The notes: generated by a model not told the origin, from the sequence alone. 64,000 nt of DNA from JABDGZ01 sp964483785 (GCA_964483785.1 CAZACW010000008.1:1-64000); one strand, 5' to 3'. Shown: positions 1 through 9,381, numbered from the stretch's first letter. Numbers and translations: made by a program.

Positions 1-1
1 C

Positions 2-937
2 TCGACGCTCGGCGGCACCGGCATCAACCCGCCCGACCCGCGCAAGCCCGAGGACATCAAATCTTATTTGACCGACGAGCAGTACCGTCTTTACAGCCTG
101 ATCTGGAAGAGGTTTATCAACTGCCAGCTGATGCCCGCTGTTTTCGAGCAGACCAAGATTGAAATTTCCGCCGGGCGTTTTCAATTCGGGGTGTCCGGCT
201 CCATCCTGGCCTTCCCGGGATATTTGGCCATGTATATGGACAATGAGGAGCAGGAGGTCAAGCTTGATCCGTCGCTGTACGCCCAGGGCGACAGTCTCGA
301 GCTTTTGGAAGTCAAGCCCAGCCAGCATTTCACCAAGCCGCCGGCGCGCTATTCCGAAGCCAGCTTAGTCAAGGCCCTGGAAGAGCAGGGGATCGGCCGT
401 CCGTCGACCTATGCTTCCATTATCCAGACCTTGGTGTTTCGTAATTACGTATTGCGCGACCGCGGTTATTTTACGGCCACGGATTTGGGGATCCGCATCT
501 GCCATTTGCTGACGGAGTATTTCAAGAAGATCATGGACATCGGCTTTACAGCCATGATGGAGGAGGAATTAGACTCCATCGAGGACGGCACCAACGGTTA
601 TGCCAAGGTCTTGGGCGATTTTTGGGCGCCGTTTAAGGAAGACCTGGATTTTGCCATGGCCAATATCCAGAAGACCGAAATGACCATTGACAAGGCCTGT
701 CCCGAGTGCGGCAAGCCCATGGCCGTCAAATGGGGCCGCCGCGGCCGTTTCATCAGCTGTACAGGTTTTCCGGAATGCAAACATTCGGAAAGTTTCACCA
801 CCGGCGTCAAATGCCCGCAGGAAGGGTGCACCGGAGAATTGGTGGAACGCCGTTCCCATCGGGGCGCTACATTTTACGGCTGCAGCCGTTATCCTGAATG
901 CAAATTCATCGCCAATAAGCTGCCCTCCGCCAACTGA
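2..937 (+). CDS. topA: DNA topoisomerase I, C-terminal part (5' truncated by window edge)
   Basis: The open frame is already running at the left edge and ends with TGA at 937, so only the last ~311 residues of type IA topoisomerase are present; the N-terminal toprim and active-site tyrosine regions lie outside. The piece shows the typical TopA core (PEDIKSYLTDEQYRLYSLIW, then EQGIGRPSTYASIIQTL) followed by two C-terminal zinc-ribbon repeats, CPEC...CTGFPEC and CPQEGC...CSRYPEC. The enzyme relaxes negatively supercoiled DNA in the nucleoid. It is followed 36 bases later by xerC; topA next to xerC is a common bacterial pairing. The short gap carries GGGCGCTGTCC, which resembles the REP-like fragment found near 49200. 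Confidence 0.96.
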   Translation, partial: STLGGTGINPPDPRKPEDIKSYLTDEQYRLYSLIWKRFINCQLMPAVFEQTKIEISAGRFQFGVSGSILAFPGYLAMYMDNEEQEVKLDPSLYAQGDSLELLEVKPSQHFTKPPARYSEASLVKALEEQGIGRPSTYASIIQTLVFRNYVLRDRGYFTATDLGIRICHLLTEYFKKIMDIGFTAMMEEELDSIEDGTNGYAKVLGDFWAPFKEDLDFAMANIQKTEMTIDKACPECGKPMAVKWGRRGRFISCTGFPECKHSESFTTGVKCPQEGCTGELVERRSHRGATFYGCSRYPECKFIANKLPSAN

Positions 938-973
938 TTTCAAGGGCGCTGTCCTTCATCTACCGAGGGGACC

Positions 974-1831
974 TTGAGCAGGCACCTGGACAAATTTCTG
1001 ACCTACCTGGAAGTGGAAAAAAATTATTCCGCGCACACCCTCCTGAATTACCGGATCGATGTGGAAGAGTTCAAGGCCTTTTTAGGGCAGACGCCCTTCG
1101 AAGAGGCGGCCTATCCGGATTTGCGCCGGTATCTGGCCCAGCTTAAGGGCCGCAACCTCAAACCCCGTTCCCTGGCCCGCAAACTTTCCACCCTAAGGAC
1201 TTTTTTCAAGTTTTTACAGCGGGAGGGTGTGATTGATGCCAACCCGGCCAAACTGCTGGTGACCCCTAAACTGGACAAGCCCTTGCCGCATTTCATGAGC
1301 GAGGAAGAAGCGGTCCAGCTGATCGAGGCGCCCAAAAGCGGCAAGGCCTCCCTGCGGGACAAGGCCCTCTTCGAGGTGCTTTACTCGACGGGCATCCGGG
1401 TCAGCGAATTGGTGGGGCTTGACATCGATGATGTGGATTTTATCAGCAATATCATCCGGGTGATGGGCAAGGGCAAAAAGGAGCGCATGGTCCCCGTCGG
1501 AGACACGGCGTTAAACGCCTTAAAGGCCTATCTGGATACGCGCCAGGTCCAGACTAAAACTGTCTTTATCAATAAGAACGCCACGCGTTTAAGCGACCGC
1601 AGTGTGCGCAATATCATCCATAAATACATCCATCAAGCTTCGCTGGCCCAACATATCACCCCGCACATGTTCCGCCATTCTTTTGCGACCCATCTTTTGA
1701 ACAACGGCGCGGATTTGCGCTCGGTCCAGGAATTGCTGGGCCATGTCAATCTCTCCACCACCCAAATCTACACCCATCTGACCACCGATAAACTGAAAAA
1801 AGTTTACGATAAGGCCCATCCCCGGGCCTAA
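974..1831 (+). CDS. xerC: Tyrosine recombinase XerC/XerD (chromosome dimer resolution)
   Basis: A 285-residue site-specific recombinase that with its partner resolves chromosome dimers at dif. The N-terminal SAM-like core-binding domain covers about residues 1-90 and the catalytic domain about 110-280. The catalytic set is visible: Arg in STGIRVSEL, Lys in GKGKKER, His and Arg in HMFRHSFATH, His in LLGHVNL, and the nucleophile Tyr in TQIYTHL. Full length for the family. The start is TTG at 974, preceded by GAGGGGA; no better ATG exists. The symbol xerC rather than xerD rests on the topA neighbour, since the sequence alone does not separate them. Confidence 0.93.
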   Translation: MSRHLDKFLTYLEVEKNYSAHTLLNYRIDVEEFKAFLGQTPFEEAAYPDLRRYLAQLKGRNLKPRSLARKLSTLRTFFKFLQREGVIDANPAKLLVTPKLDKPLPHFMSEEEAVQLIEAPKSGKASLRDKALFEVLYSTGIRVSELVGLDIDDVDFISNIIRVMGKGKKERMVPVGDTALNALKAYLDTRQVQTKTVFINKNATRLSDRSVRNIIHKYIHQASLAQHITPHMFRHSFATHLLNNGADLRSVQELLGHVNLSTTQIYTHLTTDKLKKVYDKAHPRA

Positions 1832-1887
1832 TCAAATAAAGGGGACGTCTCCCAATTAATTAATTGGGAGACGTCCCCTTTATTTGA
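1832..1887. repeat. Perfect 56-bp palindrome (GGGGAC family, possible terminator)
   Basis: Two 28-base arms meet with no spacer (centre between 1859 and 1860); the arms contain AAAGGGGACGTCTCCCAATT and its complement. It begins right after the xerC stop codon, so it could act as a terminator in either direction, but the perfect symmetry and the GGGGAC motif place it with the REP-like palindromes at 12351, 48913 and 62344. Confidence 0.85.
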
Positions 1888-1892
1888 GGTTG

Positions 1893-1921
1893 ACCTCCAC
1901 AACCCCGGAGGTTGTGATGGT
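1893..1921. repeat. ACAACC-type dispersed palindrome, copy 1
   Basis: CACAACC and GGTTGTG arms enclose CCGGA; the outer ACC/GGT also pair, with a two-base mismatch between. It lies between the 56-bp palindrome and the waaA promoter region. The same unit recurs at 23501, 29778, 49027, 57686, 59317 and 61711. Confidence 0.9.
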
Positions 1922-1970
1922 CTCTTGACACTTACCTAAAATTTTGCATGTCTTTTAGATCGTGAAAAGT

Positions 1971-1976
1971 TATAAT
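1971..1976 (+). promoter_or_regulatory. -10 box of the waaA operon (probably leaderless)
   Basis: A consensus TATAAT ends 6 bases before the waaA ATG, and no Shine-Dalgarno sequence precedes that ATG. A transcript started here would begin at or next to the AUG. No convincing -35 is seen at 16-18 bases. Confidence 0.55.
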
Positions 1977-1982
1977 ACTTGA

Positions 1983-3236
1983 ATGTATATTATTTATGAG
2001 TTCCTGTTTTTTATATACGCCCTGGTCTATCTGCCGTATTTGCTGTTGACTCGTCGGGGATACAAGGGCTTTGGTATGCGTTTCGGCCGATTTCCCGCGC
2101 AGATCCAACAGCAGATCAAGGCCAAACCCAATATTTGGCTGCACGCGGTCAGCGTGGGGGAAATCATGGTTTTGGACGCCTTTATGGAGCGCTTGCGCAA
2201 AATCTATCCGGACCATCAATATGTGGTGACGGTAACGACCAAAACCGGATACGCGCTGGCCCAGGAACGCATGACGCGCAAGGCCTTGGTCCTGCCGTCT
2301 CCCATAGATTTTGGTTTCGCAGCCAGGGCCTTTGTGGAGTCCATCCATCCTCAAACCTATATCGCCGTGGAAACGGAGATATGGCCGAATCTTTACAGGC
2401 AATTATCCCAAAAGGGCGTGCCCATGGCCATCATTAACGGCAGGATCTCGGACGCCTCCTGGGGCCGGTATAAAAGCGTCCGGTTTTTTTTAAAGCAAGT
2501 TTTAAACCAGGTGTCCAGATGGTGCATGCAAAGCAAGCGCGATGCGCAAAGGATCATGGAATTAGGCGTTCTGCCCAACAAGGTGGTGGTGACCGGCAAT
2601 GTCAAATTCGACGATCAGCCCGGTGCTCTGGACCCTTCGGCCAATCCCTGGATGAAGGGCAAAAATGATTTATGGTGGGTGGCAGGTTCCACCCATCCCG
2701 GCGAGGAAGATATTGTTTTGGATGTGTTCGCGCAGGTGATCAAGGCAAGCCCTTCCTGGCGCCTGATCATCGCGCCGCGGCATGTGGAGCGCGCGGCCCA
2801 GATCCTGGACCTTGCCCTTCGGCGGGGATTCAAGGCCGCGCTCTATTCTAAAATTTTCCAGGATGTCCATGGGCAGATTGTCATTGTAGATACCATCGGC
2901 CAATTACGTTCCATGTACTCCGAGGCAGCCCTGGTCTTTGTCGGTAAAAGCCTGACAGAAGGCGGGGGGCATAATGTCCTGGAGCCCGCGATGTTCGGCA
3001 AGGCCATCATCATCGGCCCCAAGTTTGCGAATTTCAGGGACATTGTCGCTTGTTTTACGCAGGGCCAGGCCATTGTCCAGGTGCAGGATGCAAAGGATTT
3101 TGCCGGCGCTGTCATCGCCTTGTGCCAGGATGCGCCCAGAAGAGAAGCCCTGGGCAGGGCCGCCAGCCGGGTGATGGCTGAAAATCGAGGGGCGTCTTTG
3201 CGCAGTTTGGAAAGTCTGAAAGGGCTTTTTCCATGA
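1983..3236 (+). CDS. waaA: 3-deoxy-D-manno-octulosonic acid (Kdo) transferase
   Basis: A 417-residue GT30 enzyme that transfers Kdo from CMP-Kdo to the lipid A precursor at the inner membrane. It begins with a hydrophobic anchor (YEFLFFIYALVYLPYLLL). The N-terminal GT-B domain carries LHAVSVGE with the conserved catalytic Glu, then VTTKTGYALA and VETEIWPNL. The C-terminal domain has VVTGNVKFD, VAGSTHPGEE and the donor-site stretch FVGKSLTEGGGHNVLEPAMFGKA (split as SLTEGGGHN, LEPAMFGKA). Length is normal for the family. It is the first gene of an eight-gene envelope operon and overlaps lpxK by 4 bases (ATGA). Confidence 0.96.
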   Translation: MYIIYEFLFFIYALVYLPYLLLTRRGYKGFGMRFGRFPAQIQQQIKAKPNIWLHAVSVGEIMVLDAFMERLRKIYPDHQYVVTVTTKTGYALAQERMTRKALVLPSPIDFGFAARAFVESIHPQTYIAVETEIWPNLYRQLSQKGVPMAIINGRISDASWGRYKSVRFFLKQVLNQVSRWCMQSKRDAQRIMELGVLPNKVVVTGNVKFDDQPGALDPSANPWMKGKNDLWWVAGSTHPGEEDIVLDVFAQVIKASPSWRLIIAPRHVERAAQILDLALRRGFKAALYSKIFQDVHGQIVIVDTIGQLRSMYSEAALVFVGKSLTEGGGHNVLEPAMFGKAIIIGPKFANFRDIVACFTQGQAIVQVQDAKDFAGAVIALCQDAPRREALGRAASRVMAENRGASLRSLESLKGLFP

Positions 3237-4276
3237 ATGCATATCTTTTGTCCATCATGAAGGGCCAGCGCAATGGTTTTATCGACCAATTGATCGTTGA
3301 TCTGCTTCTGCCCTGGTCATGGCTGTATGGATGGGGGGTTTTTGGCCACCGCCTATGGCAGAGGTTTTTAGGCACCTATCTGGCGCCTCAGCCGGTGATC
3401 AGCATCGGCAATATCACGGTAGGCGGTTCAGGCAAGACCCCTCTGACGATCTGGCTGGCCCGAAGCCTTCAGGAAAAAGGCATCAAGTCCGTGGTCTTGA
3501 TCCGGGGGTATATGCCCAAAGGCTGTAAAATCAGCGACGAAGTGGACATGATCAATGAACAGTTGCCGTATATCCCGGTCCTGGCCGGGGCTGACCGGGC
3601 AGAAAATATCAAGAAATACGGCAAGGCCCTGCCCGTGGATGTTTATATCGCCGATGATGCTTTTCAGCATTGGCCCTTGGGCAGGGACCTGGACATTGTG
3701 GCCATAGATTCCAGCAATCCCTTCGGCAACGGGCAGCTGTTGCCGGCGGGGATTTTGCGCGAACCCATATCCGCGCTTAAGAGGGCGGATGTGATGGTGC
3801 TGACCAAGACCTACGGCGTCAACGACCTGGAAAGCCTCTCTGCCAAACTTAAAAAAATCAATCCCCGGGCCCTGATCATGGAAAGCCGTTACAAGAACGG
3901 CGCCCCCTTAGACGTGTTTTCTTTAAAACAAATGCCGGAGCATTATTTAAACGGCAAAAAGATCGTGGGATTTTGCGGCATCGGCGATCCATTGTCCTTT
4001 GAGCACGGGCTGTTAGATTCCCGGGCGGATCTTGTCAAACTTTTTGCCTTCATGGACCATCATGTTTATACACCGGCGGATATTCAGCATCTACAGGCTT
4101 TTTGCAAGGAACAAGGCGTGTCATGCCTTGTGACCACGCACAAGGATGCCGTTAAACTAAAATTCTTCCAGCATCTGATGGAGGGCATTGAGCTTTTGTA
4201 CATCCCCATCCATCTGGAAATGACCAAGGGTACGGATGCCTTCTTTCAAAAAATCATTCCAATTTGCCATTCTTAA
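3233..4276 (+). CDS. lpxK: Tetraacyldisaccharide 4'-kinase
   Basis: A 347-residue lipid A kinase that adds the 4'-phosphate to the tetraacyl disaccharide at the cytoplasmic face of the inner membrane. A P-loop sits near residues 60-72 (GNITVGGSGKTPL), followed by VVLIRGY and the conserved IADDAFQHWPLGRDLDIV, with LLPAGILREP and VTTHKDAVKL further on. Its start overlaps the waaA stop, and its end overlaps the next start by 41 bases, so the three lipid A genes are translationally coupled. Confidence 0.95.
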   Translation: MNAYLLSIMKGQRNGFIDQLIVDLLLPWSWLYGWGVFGHRLWQRFLGTYLAPQPVISIGNITVGGSGKTPLTIWLARSLQEKGIKSVVLIRGYMPKGCKISDEVDMINEQLPYIPVLAGADRAENIKKYGKALPVDVYIADDAFQHWPLGRDLDIVAIDSSNPFGNGQLLPAGILREPISALKRADVMVLTKTYGVNDLESLSAKLKKINPRALIMESRYKNGAPLDVFSLKQMPEHYLNGKKIVGFCGIGDPLSFEHGLLDSRADLVKLFAFMDHHVYTPADIQHLQAFCKEQGVSCLVTTHKDAVKLKFFQHLMEGIELLYIPIHLEMTKGTDAFFQKIIPICHS

Positions 4277-6203
4277 AATCCTGACGAAGCTGCTGCCGCT
4301 TCTGCCCATGGGCCTCGTCCTTTGGATGGGGCGCTGTTTAGGAAAGCTGGGCTATCATCTGGCAGGCCGGCGGCGTGTGCTGGTTTATGCCAATCTCAAG
4401 ACTGTTTTTGCCGGGACCTTGATGCCCGCGCAAATCCGAACGATGACCAGGGAAGTGTTCATCAATTTTTTCCAAAGCATTGTCGAATTGCTCTGCCTGC
4501 CCAAACTCAAACGCATAGGCCTGGAAAAATTCATCGATATCCAGGGCAAGGACAATGTGGATGAAGCCTTAAAAAAGGGCAAGGGCGTGATTTTTTTGGC
4601 CGTGCATTCCGGCAGCTGGGAGCTGGCCAGCGTCGTGGGGGGGCTGGTCAAGGGAGGGTATCATGTGGTGGTCAATGACCAGTCCAAGTTCCCGCAGGTG
4701 GATGAATTGCTTAATGTCTATCGCACCATTGCCGGCGCCAATGTGATCTTTACCGGTTCCGCGGCCAAGGACATCATCAAGTCCCTGCAGCGCAATGAAA
4801 TCATTTCCATTGTCCTGGACCAGGGCGGCAAATCCGGGCTGGAGGTGCCTTTTTTAAACCGGAGTTCATCCATGTCCACCGGCGCCATGCGCCTGGCCCT
4901 GAAATACGGCTGTGCGGTGTGCCCGGTGTGGATGGAGCGCCGCGGCCAAGGCAGGCATGTCTTGCAGATTTTTCCCGCCATGGACGTAGTTGGGACCGCA
5001 GACCTTGAATCCGCTGTCAAGGCCAATATCATCCGGGCGGCCGAGCATTTCGATGCCCTGCTGCGCCGGCATCCGACGGAATATATGTGGTTTTACAAGG
5101 TCTTCAAATTTTCTTTGCACAGCAGTTTGCTCATCATCGATGACGGCCGCACCGGACATTTGCGCCAGTCCCAGGCCGTGGCCGGGCATTTGCAGGGGAT
5201 CTTGCGCCGCAAGGGCAGGACTGTGGCCCAAAGCACGGTTGTTCTGCAATGGCGCAGTCCCTGGTCCGCCTCCTTGCTTTCGGTGTACGCGTTTTTAAGC
5301 CAATTTTTGGGCTCATTGAAAAAGGAAGATGCCCTGCAATCTTTTTTGACCAAGGCCTGCTTTGAAGAGTTGATGAAACACAAGGCGGATTATATCGTGT
5401 CCTGCGGCTTTCAAGGCGCGGGGGTCAACTATATCCTGGGCCAAAACCATATAGCCAAGACCGTTACCATTATGACCTCGGGGCTGCTATTGCGGGAAGC
5501 TTTCAGCGCCGTGGTCCTGCCCCAGCATGAAAAGCCCCAGGCCGTTGGCAAGACGAAATTGATCGTGCCCAAGGTCTCCCCCAATTTGATCAACGCGGCG
5601 TATTTGAAGGACCAGACCGAGGGTTTGATTAAATATTATTCGCATTTAAAAAGCAATGTGCGCCAAAAATTCGGGGTCTTGATCGGCGGAAACACCCAGG
5701 GGGTCAAGTTCGAAGAGGCCCAAATGCGCGAGCTTTTAAGCCAGATCAAGGCAGCGGCCCTGCATTACAATGCGGACATTCTGCTGACCACCTCGCGCCG
5801 CACTCCGCCCCAGATCGAACAGATCATTGCCAAGGAGCTCAAGGATTTTGAGCGCTGCGCCCTGTGCATTTTGGCCGGCCAGCGCAATATCCCCGAGGCT
5901 GTGGGGGGGATCCTGGGCCTTGCGGATCTGGTCATTGTTTCGGGGGAGAGCGTGTCCATGGTTTCGGAAAGCGTCTCTTCCGGCAAACGGACCATCGTCT
6001 TTTCTCCCTCGGGGCATTACAAGGAGAGGCCGAGGAACAAATACGAGGCCTTTGTGCTGAAATTAAACGACCAGGGTTATCTGATGGTCACCTCGGTGCA
6101 GGATTTGAAATCGAAAATGGCCCAGTTGTTAAGCCGTAAAATCACGCTCAAATCCTTAGACGATGAAGAGCTCCTGCAGCAAGGCCTGGAGGCCGTGGCA
6201 TGA
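4236..6203 (+). CDS. LpxL/HtrB-type acyltransferase fused to an ELM1-like (DUF1022) domain
   Basis: 655 residues with two units. Residues ~1-295 are a Kdo2-lipid A late acyltransferase: an N-terminal hydrophobic segment, RRRVLVYANL, and the HX4E catalytic motif AVHSGSWEL (His ~123), with DQGGKSGLEVPFL and AMRLALKYG. Residues ~298-640 resemble the mitochondrial-fission ELM1 family (DUF1022/COG3660), a glycosyltransferase-like fold: LLIIDDGRTGHLRQSQ, FGVLIGGNTQGVKF, LLTTSRRTPP and VSGESVSMVSESVSSG. Acyltransferase activity is well supported; the role of the second domain is unknown. Such a fusion is unusual, as these are normally separate proteins. The start within lpxK is preferred because it gives the normal acyltransferase N-terminus. 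Confidence 0.85.
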   Translation: MPSFKKSFQFAILKILTKLLPLLPMGLVLWMGRCLGKLGYHLAGRRRVLVYANLKTVFAGTLMPAQIRTMTREVFINFFQSIVELLCLPKLKRIGLEKFIDIQGKDNVDEALKKGKGVIFLAVHSGSWELASVVGGLVKGGYHVVVNDQSKFPQVDELLNVYRTIAGANVIFTGSAAKDIIKSLQRNEIISIVLDQGGKSGLEVPFLNRSSSMSTGAMRLALKYGCAVCPVWMERRGQGRHVLQIFPAMDVVGTADLESAVKANIIRAAEHFDALLRRHPTEYMWFYKVFKFSLHSSLLIIDDGRTGHLRQSQAVAGHLQGILRRKGRTVAQSTVVLQWRSPWSASLLSVYAFLSQFLGSLKKEDALQSFLTKACFEELMKHKADYIVSCGFQGAGVNYILGQNHIAKTVTIMTSGLLLREAFSAVVLPQHEKPQAVGKTKLIVPKVSPNLINAAYLKDQTEGLIKYYSHLKSNVRQKFGVLIGGNTQGVKFEEAQMRELLSQIKAAALHYNADILLTTSRRTPPQIEQIIAKELKDFERCALCILAGQRNIPEAVGGILGLADLVIVSGESVSMVSESVSSGKRTIVFSPSGHYKERPRNKYEAFVLKLNDQGYLMVTSVQDLKSKMAQLLSRKITLKSLDDEELLQQGLEAVA

Positions 6204-8287
6204 ACATTTTGCAGATACTGCCGGAGTTGAACGTCGGGGGTGTGGAAACCGGCACCCTGGATCTGGCCAAATATTTGGTTGGGCAGGGGCATAAGTCCTT
6301 TGTGGTCTCCAACGGAGGAGAGCTTGTCGCTCAACTGCAATCCGACGGCACCAAGCATTTCACCCTGCCGGTGCACAAGAAGAACCTGTTTACAGCTTAC
6401 CGCTGCATCGGCAAATTGGTCAGGATCATCCGGCGGGAAAAAATCGACATCGTGCATGCCCGTTCCAGGGTCCCGGCCTGGATCGCCTTTTTTGCCTGCC
6501 GCCGCACCGAGGCGCATTTTTTGACCACCTGCCACGGGTATTATGCCAATCATTTTTTCAGCCGCGTCATGGGCTGGGGCAAAATGTGCATTGCCATCAG
6601 CGAGGTCATCGGCCGGCATATGGTCCAGGATTTCGGGGTGCCCTCTGAGCATATCCGGGTGATCCCGCGCAGCGTTGACCTGGAGAGGTTTAATCTTCCC
6701 CGGACGCCCTCCAAGGGCAAAGGCCCCATGACCGTGGTGATGATCGGCCGCCTGACACCCTTAAAAGGCCATCCTTATTTTTTAAAGGCCATGGCGCGCG
6801 TCATCCATCAGGTCCCTGCGCTTAAGGTGCAGATCATCGGCGATGCTCCCCTTAAAAAACAGGTCTATAAGGAAGAATTGATTTTGCTGGCCAAACGTCT
6901 GGGCATTGCGGCCAAGGTGGAGTTTTTGGGCAACCGCCGCGATATCCCGGAACTTTTAAGCAAGGCGGATTGCCTGGTCCTTGCGACGACGACGCAGGAG
7001 GCCTTTGGCCGCGTCATCATCGAGGCCCAGGCCGCGGGCGTGCCGGTGGTGGCCACCAGGGTGGGCGGGGTGATGGAAATCATCGAGGAGGGCAAAACAG
7101 GGCTTTTGGTCCTGCCTAAGGACATCGAGGCCATGGCCAAGGCCGTGCTGCGTATTTTAAAGGACCCTGCCTTTTCTGCGGTACTCGTCGAGCAAGCCAA
7201 AAAGAAATTGCATGAGCGCTATACCTTAAAGCACATGGCGGAAGCGACCTTAAGCGTCTATCAGGAATTGCTTTGCTCCACTAAAATTTTGATCATCAAG
7301 ATGACAGCGGTCGGGGACGTGGTCCTTTCCACCGCGGCGTTCAAGGCCATACGCCGCAAATTTCCGGAGGCGGACATCACCTGTTTGACATCGTCTTCAG
7401 CCGCGCCCCTGATCGAGACCTGTCCGCATATCGATGAGTTGATCATCTTTGACCATCAATCCAGGCATTGGCGCGTTCTGTGGAACAAGGCCAAGGAATT
7501 GCGGCGCTGTCATTTTGACAAGGTGGTGGACCTGCAGAACAACCGGGTCAGCCATCTTTTGGCCTACCTCGCCATGCCCAAAGAATCCTACGGGTATGAC
7601 AACGGTAAATTTTCTTTTTTGCTCTCGAAAAAAATCAAAAACAATGTCCGCTTCATTCCGCCGGTGGAACATCAATTCAGGATCCTCAAAATGCTGGGCA
7701 TTGACTATGAACCCTCCTTGAGGCTGGAATTAAACCCTTCAGCCAGGGACCAGGCCTATGCCCAGGAATTGCTGGACAATGAGTGGTTAAGCGGCCAGCA
7801 GGTTTTTGTCGGCATGAACATTTCAGCTTCTCAACTTTGGCCTACGAAGAATTGGCCGATGGAGCACATGGTCAAATTATGCGATCTTTTAGGGCACAAG
7901 AACATCCGGGTGATCTTGACCGGCCAGGACAAGGACAAGGCGCTGGGCAGGGAATTGATCGCCCGGGCCAAGGCCAAACCCGCGAGTTTCATCGGCAAAA
8001 CAAGCCTTTTACAATTGGCTGCCCTGATTGGCCGCTGTCAGGCCTATATCTCCGCGGATTCGGCGCCTTTGCATGTGGCCGCGGCCATGGGCGTTCCCAC
8101 CATAGCCTTGTTCGGCCCGACGGACAGCCGCCGGCATATGCCTCCGGCGGACAAAAGCGCGGTGTTTCATAAGGAGATGAAATGTTCTCCCTGTTATTCC
8201 GGCGTGTGCAAGATCAAGACCCACGCCTGCATGAAAGAAATTCTGCCGGAAGAGGTGGCCCGTAAAACCGTCCAATTGATGCGATGA
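6200..8287 (+). CDS. Two-domain glycosyltransferase: GT4 fused to GT9 (heptosyltransferase-like)
   Basis: 695 residues. The first ~355 are a GT4 enzyme: LNVGGVETGTLDLAKYLV at the N-terminus, VMIGRLTPLKGHPYFLKA, and the EX7E motif in EAFGRVIIEAQAAGVPVVAT. From about residue 358 a complete GT9 enzyme follows: ILIIKMTAVGDVVLSTAAFK, MNISASQLWPTKNWP, and the nucleotide-sugar motif SADSAPLHVAAAMGVPT. GT9 enzymes usually transfer heptose in LPS core assembly. The junction is clean and the frame continuous, so this is a genuine fusion that could add two successive core sugars. It overlaps both neighbours by 4 bases. Confidence 0.9.
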   Translation: MNILQILPELNVGGVETGTLDLAKYLVGQGHKSFVVSNGGELVAQLQSDGTKHFTLPVHKKNLFTAYRCIGKLVRIIRREKIDIVHARSRVPAWIAFFACRRTEAHFLTTCHGYYANHFFSRVMGWGKMCIAISEVIGRHMVQDFGVPSEHIRVIPRSVDLERFNLPRTPSKGKGPMTVVMIGRLTPLKGHPYFLKAMARVIHQVPALKVQIIGDAPLKKQVYKEELILLAKRLGIAAKVEFLGNRRDIPELLSKADCLVLATTTQEAFGRVIIEAQAAGVPVVATRVGGVMEIIEEGKTGLLVLPKDIEAMAKAVLRILKDPAFSAVLVEQAKKKLHERYTLKHMAEATLSVYQELLCSTKILIIKMTAVGDVVLSTAAFKAIRRKFPEADITCLTSSSAAPLIETCPHIDELIIFDHQSRHWRVLWNKAKELRRCHFDKVVDLQNNRVSHLLAYLAMPKESYGYDNGKFSFLLSKKIKNNVRFIPPVEHQFRILKMLGIDYEPSLRLELNPSARDQAYAQELLDNEWLSGQQVFVGMNISASQLWPTKNWPMEHMVKLCDLLGHKNIRVILTGQDKDKALGRELIARAKAKPASFIGKTSLLQLAALIGRCQAYISADSAPLHVAAAMGVPTIALFGPTDSRRHMPPADKSAVFHKEMKCSPCYSGVCKIKTHACMKEILPEEVARKTVQLMR

Positions 8288-9381
8288 AAATCCTATTTTT
8301 GACAACGCATTTTAACACCGGCGGCATCACCAGCTACGTGCTGACCCTGGGCGAGGTCTTGGTTAAGGCCGGGCACCAGGTTTGGGTGGCTTCCAGCGGC
8401 GGCGACCGCGTGCCGCAGTTGGAGGCGGCCGGGATCAAGCATGTCACCGTCAATATCCGCACCAAGTCCGAAGCGCATCCCAAATTGCTGTTGACTTTTG
8501 GGCCGCTCAAGCGTTTGATCCGCGCCGAAGGCATGGATATTCTCCATGCCCAGACGCGGGTCACCCAGGTGCTTGGTTTTTTTCTGGCCCGCGCAACGGG
8601 CGTCAGCCTGATTACGACCTGCCATGGTTTTTTTCGTCCCCGCTGGTTTCGTAGAACCTTTCCCTGCTGGGGCTCGGCCGTGATTGCCATCAGCAAACCT
8701 GTGGCCCGCCATTTGATCGAGGATTTTTCCGTGCCTGCGGCACAGGTCCATACCATTGCCAACGGGATTGATCTTAAACGCTTTGCCATGACGGATGAAC
8801 AGAAGCGCCGCCATGAGCGTCAGCATTTGGGTCTGCAGGCCTCGCCTGTCATCGGCATCATCGCGCGGCTCTCGGATGTCAAAGGGATCGATATTTTGAT
8901 CAAGGCCATGCCGCGGGTATTGAAAGAATACCCCGGGGCCGTTGCGGTGATCGCGGGCCAGGGGCCGGAAGAGGCCTATTTAAAAAAATTGACCCTGGAT
9001 TTGAGGCTGACGGAGCATGTGCTTTTTAGGGATTTCATCGATGAGCCCCAGGACCTTTTATGCGCCTTTGATGTTTTTGTCATGCCCTCCTTGATGGAAG
9101 GCCTGGGATTGTCGGTGATCGAGGCCCAGGCCTGCGGCATTCCGGTTATTGTTTCCAAGGTGGGCGGGTTGATCGATCTGGTCGAAGACGGCCAAAGCGG
9201 GTTTCTGACAGCTGTGCATGATCCCGAAGCTTTGGCCGGCCGCATCATCGCGATTTTGCGTGATCCTGATTTGGCCCAACGCATGGCGGCCAAGGCCAGG
9301 ACAAAGGTGGAACACCATTTTTCCGTCGGACTGATGCTGATGAAGACCCTGGACGTGTATGAACAAAATTCTCGTCGTTAA
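8284..9381 (+). CDS. GT4 family glycosyltransferase
   Basis: 365 residues with the standard GT-B layout. The N-terminal acceptor domain opens with HFNTGGITSYVLTLGEVL; the C-terminal donor domain has IIARLSDVKGIDILIKAM, VIAGQGPEEAYL and the EX7E motif EGLGLSVIEAQACGIPVI. It resembles the GT4 half of the preceding gene, suggesting duplication. Probably adds a sugar to the LPS core or a surface glycan at the cytoplasmic membrane; the sugar cannot be told from sequence. Overlaps the previous gene by 4 bases and the next by 23. Confidence 0.9.
   Translation: MKILFLTTHFNTGGITSYVLTLGEVLVKAGHQVWVASSGGDRVPQLEAAGIKHVTVNIRTKSEAHPKLLLTFGPLKRLIRAEGMDILHAQTRVTQVLGFFLARATGVSLITTCHGFFRPRWFRRTFPCWGSAVIAISKPVARHLIEDFSVPAAQVHTIANGIDLKRFAMTDEQKRRHERQHLGLQASPVIGIIARLSDVKGIDILIKAMPRVLKEYPGAVAVIAGQGPEEAYLKKLTLDLRLTEHVLFRDFIDEPQDLLCAFDVFVMPSLMEGLGLSVIEAQACGIPVIVSKVGGLIDLVEDGQSGFLTAVHDPEALAGRIIAILRDPDLAQRMAAKARTKVEHHFSVGLMLMKTLDVYEQNSRR

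Noticed and set aside
1925..1930. TTGACA as the -35 of the waaA promoter
   Set aside because: It is 40 bases from the TATAAT at 1971 and has no -10 at the correct distance (ATGTCT).
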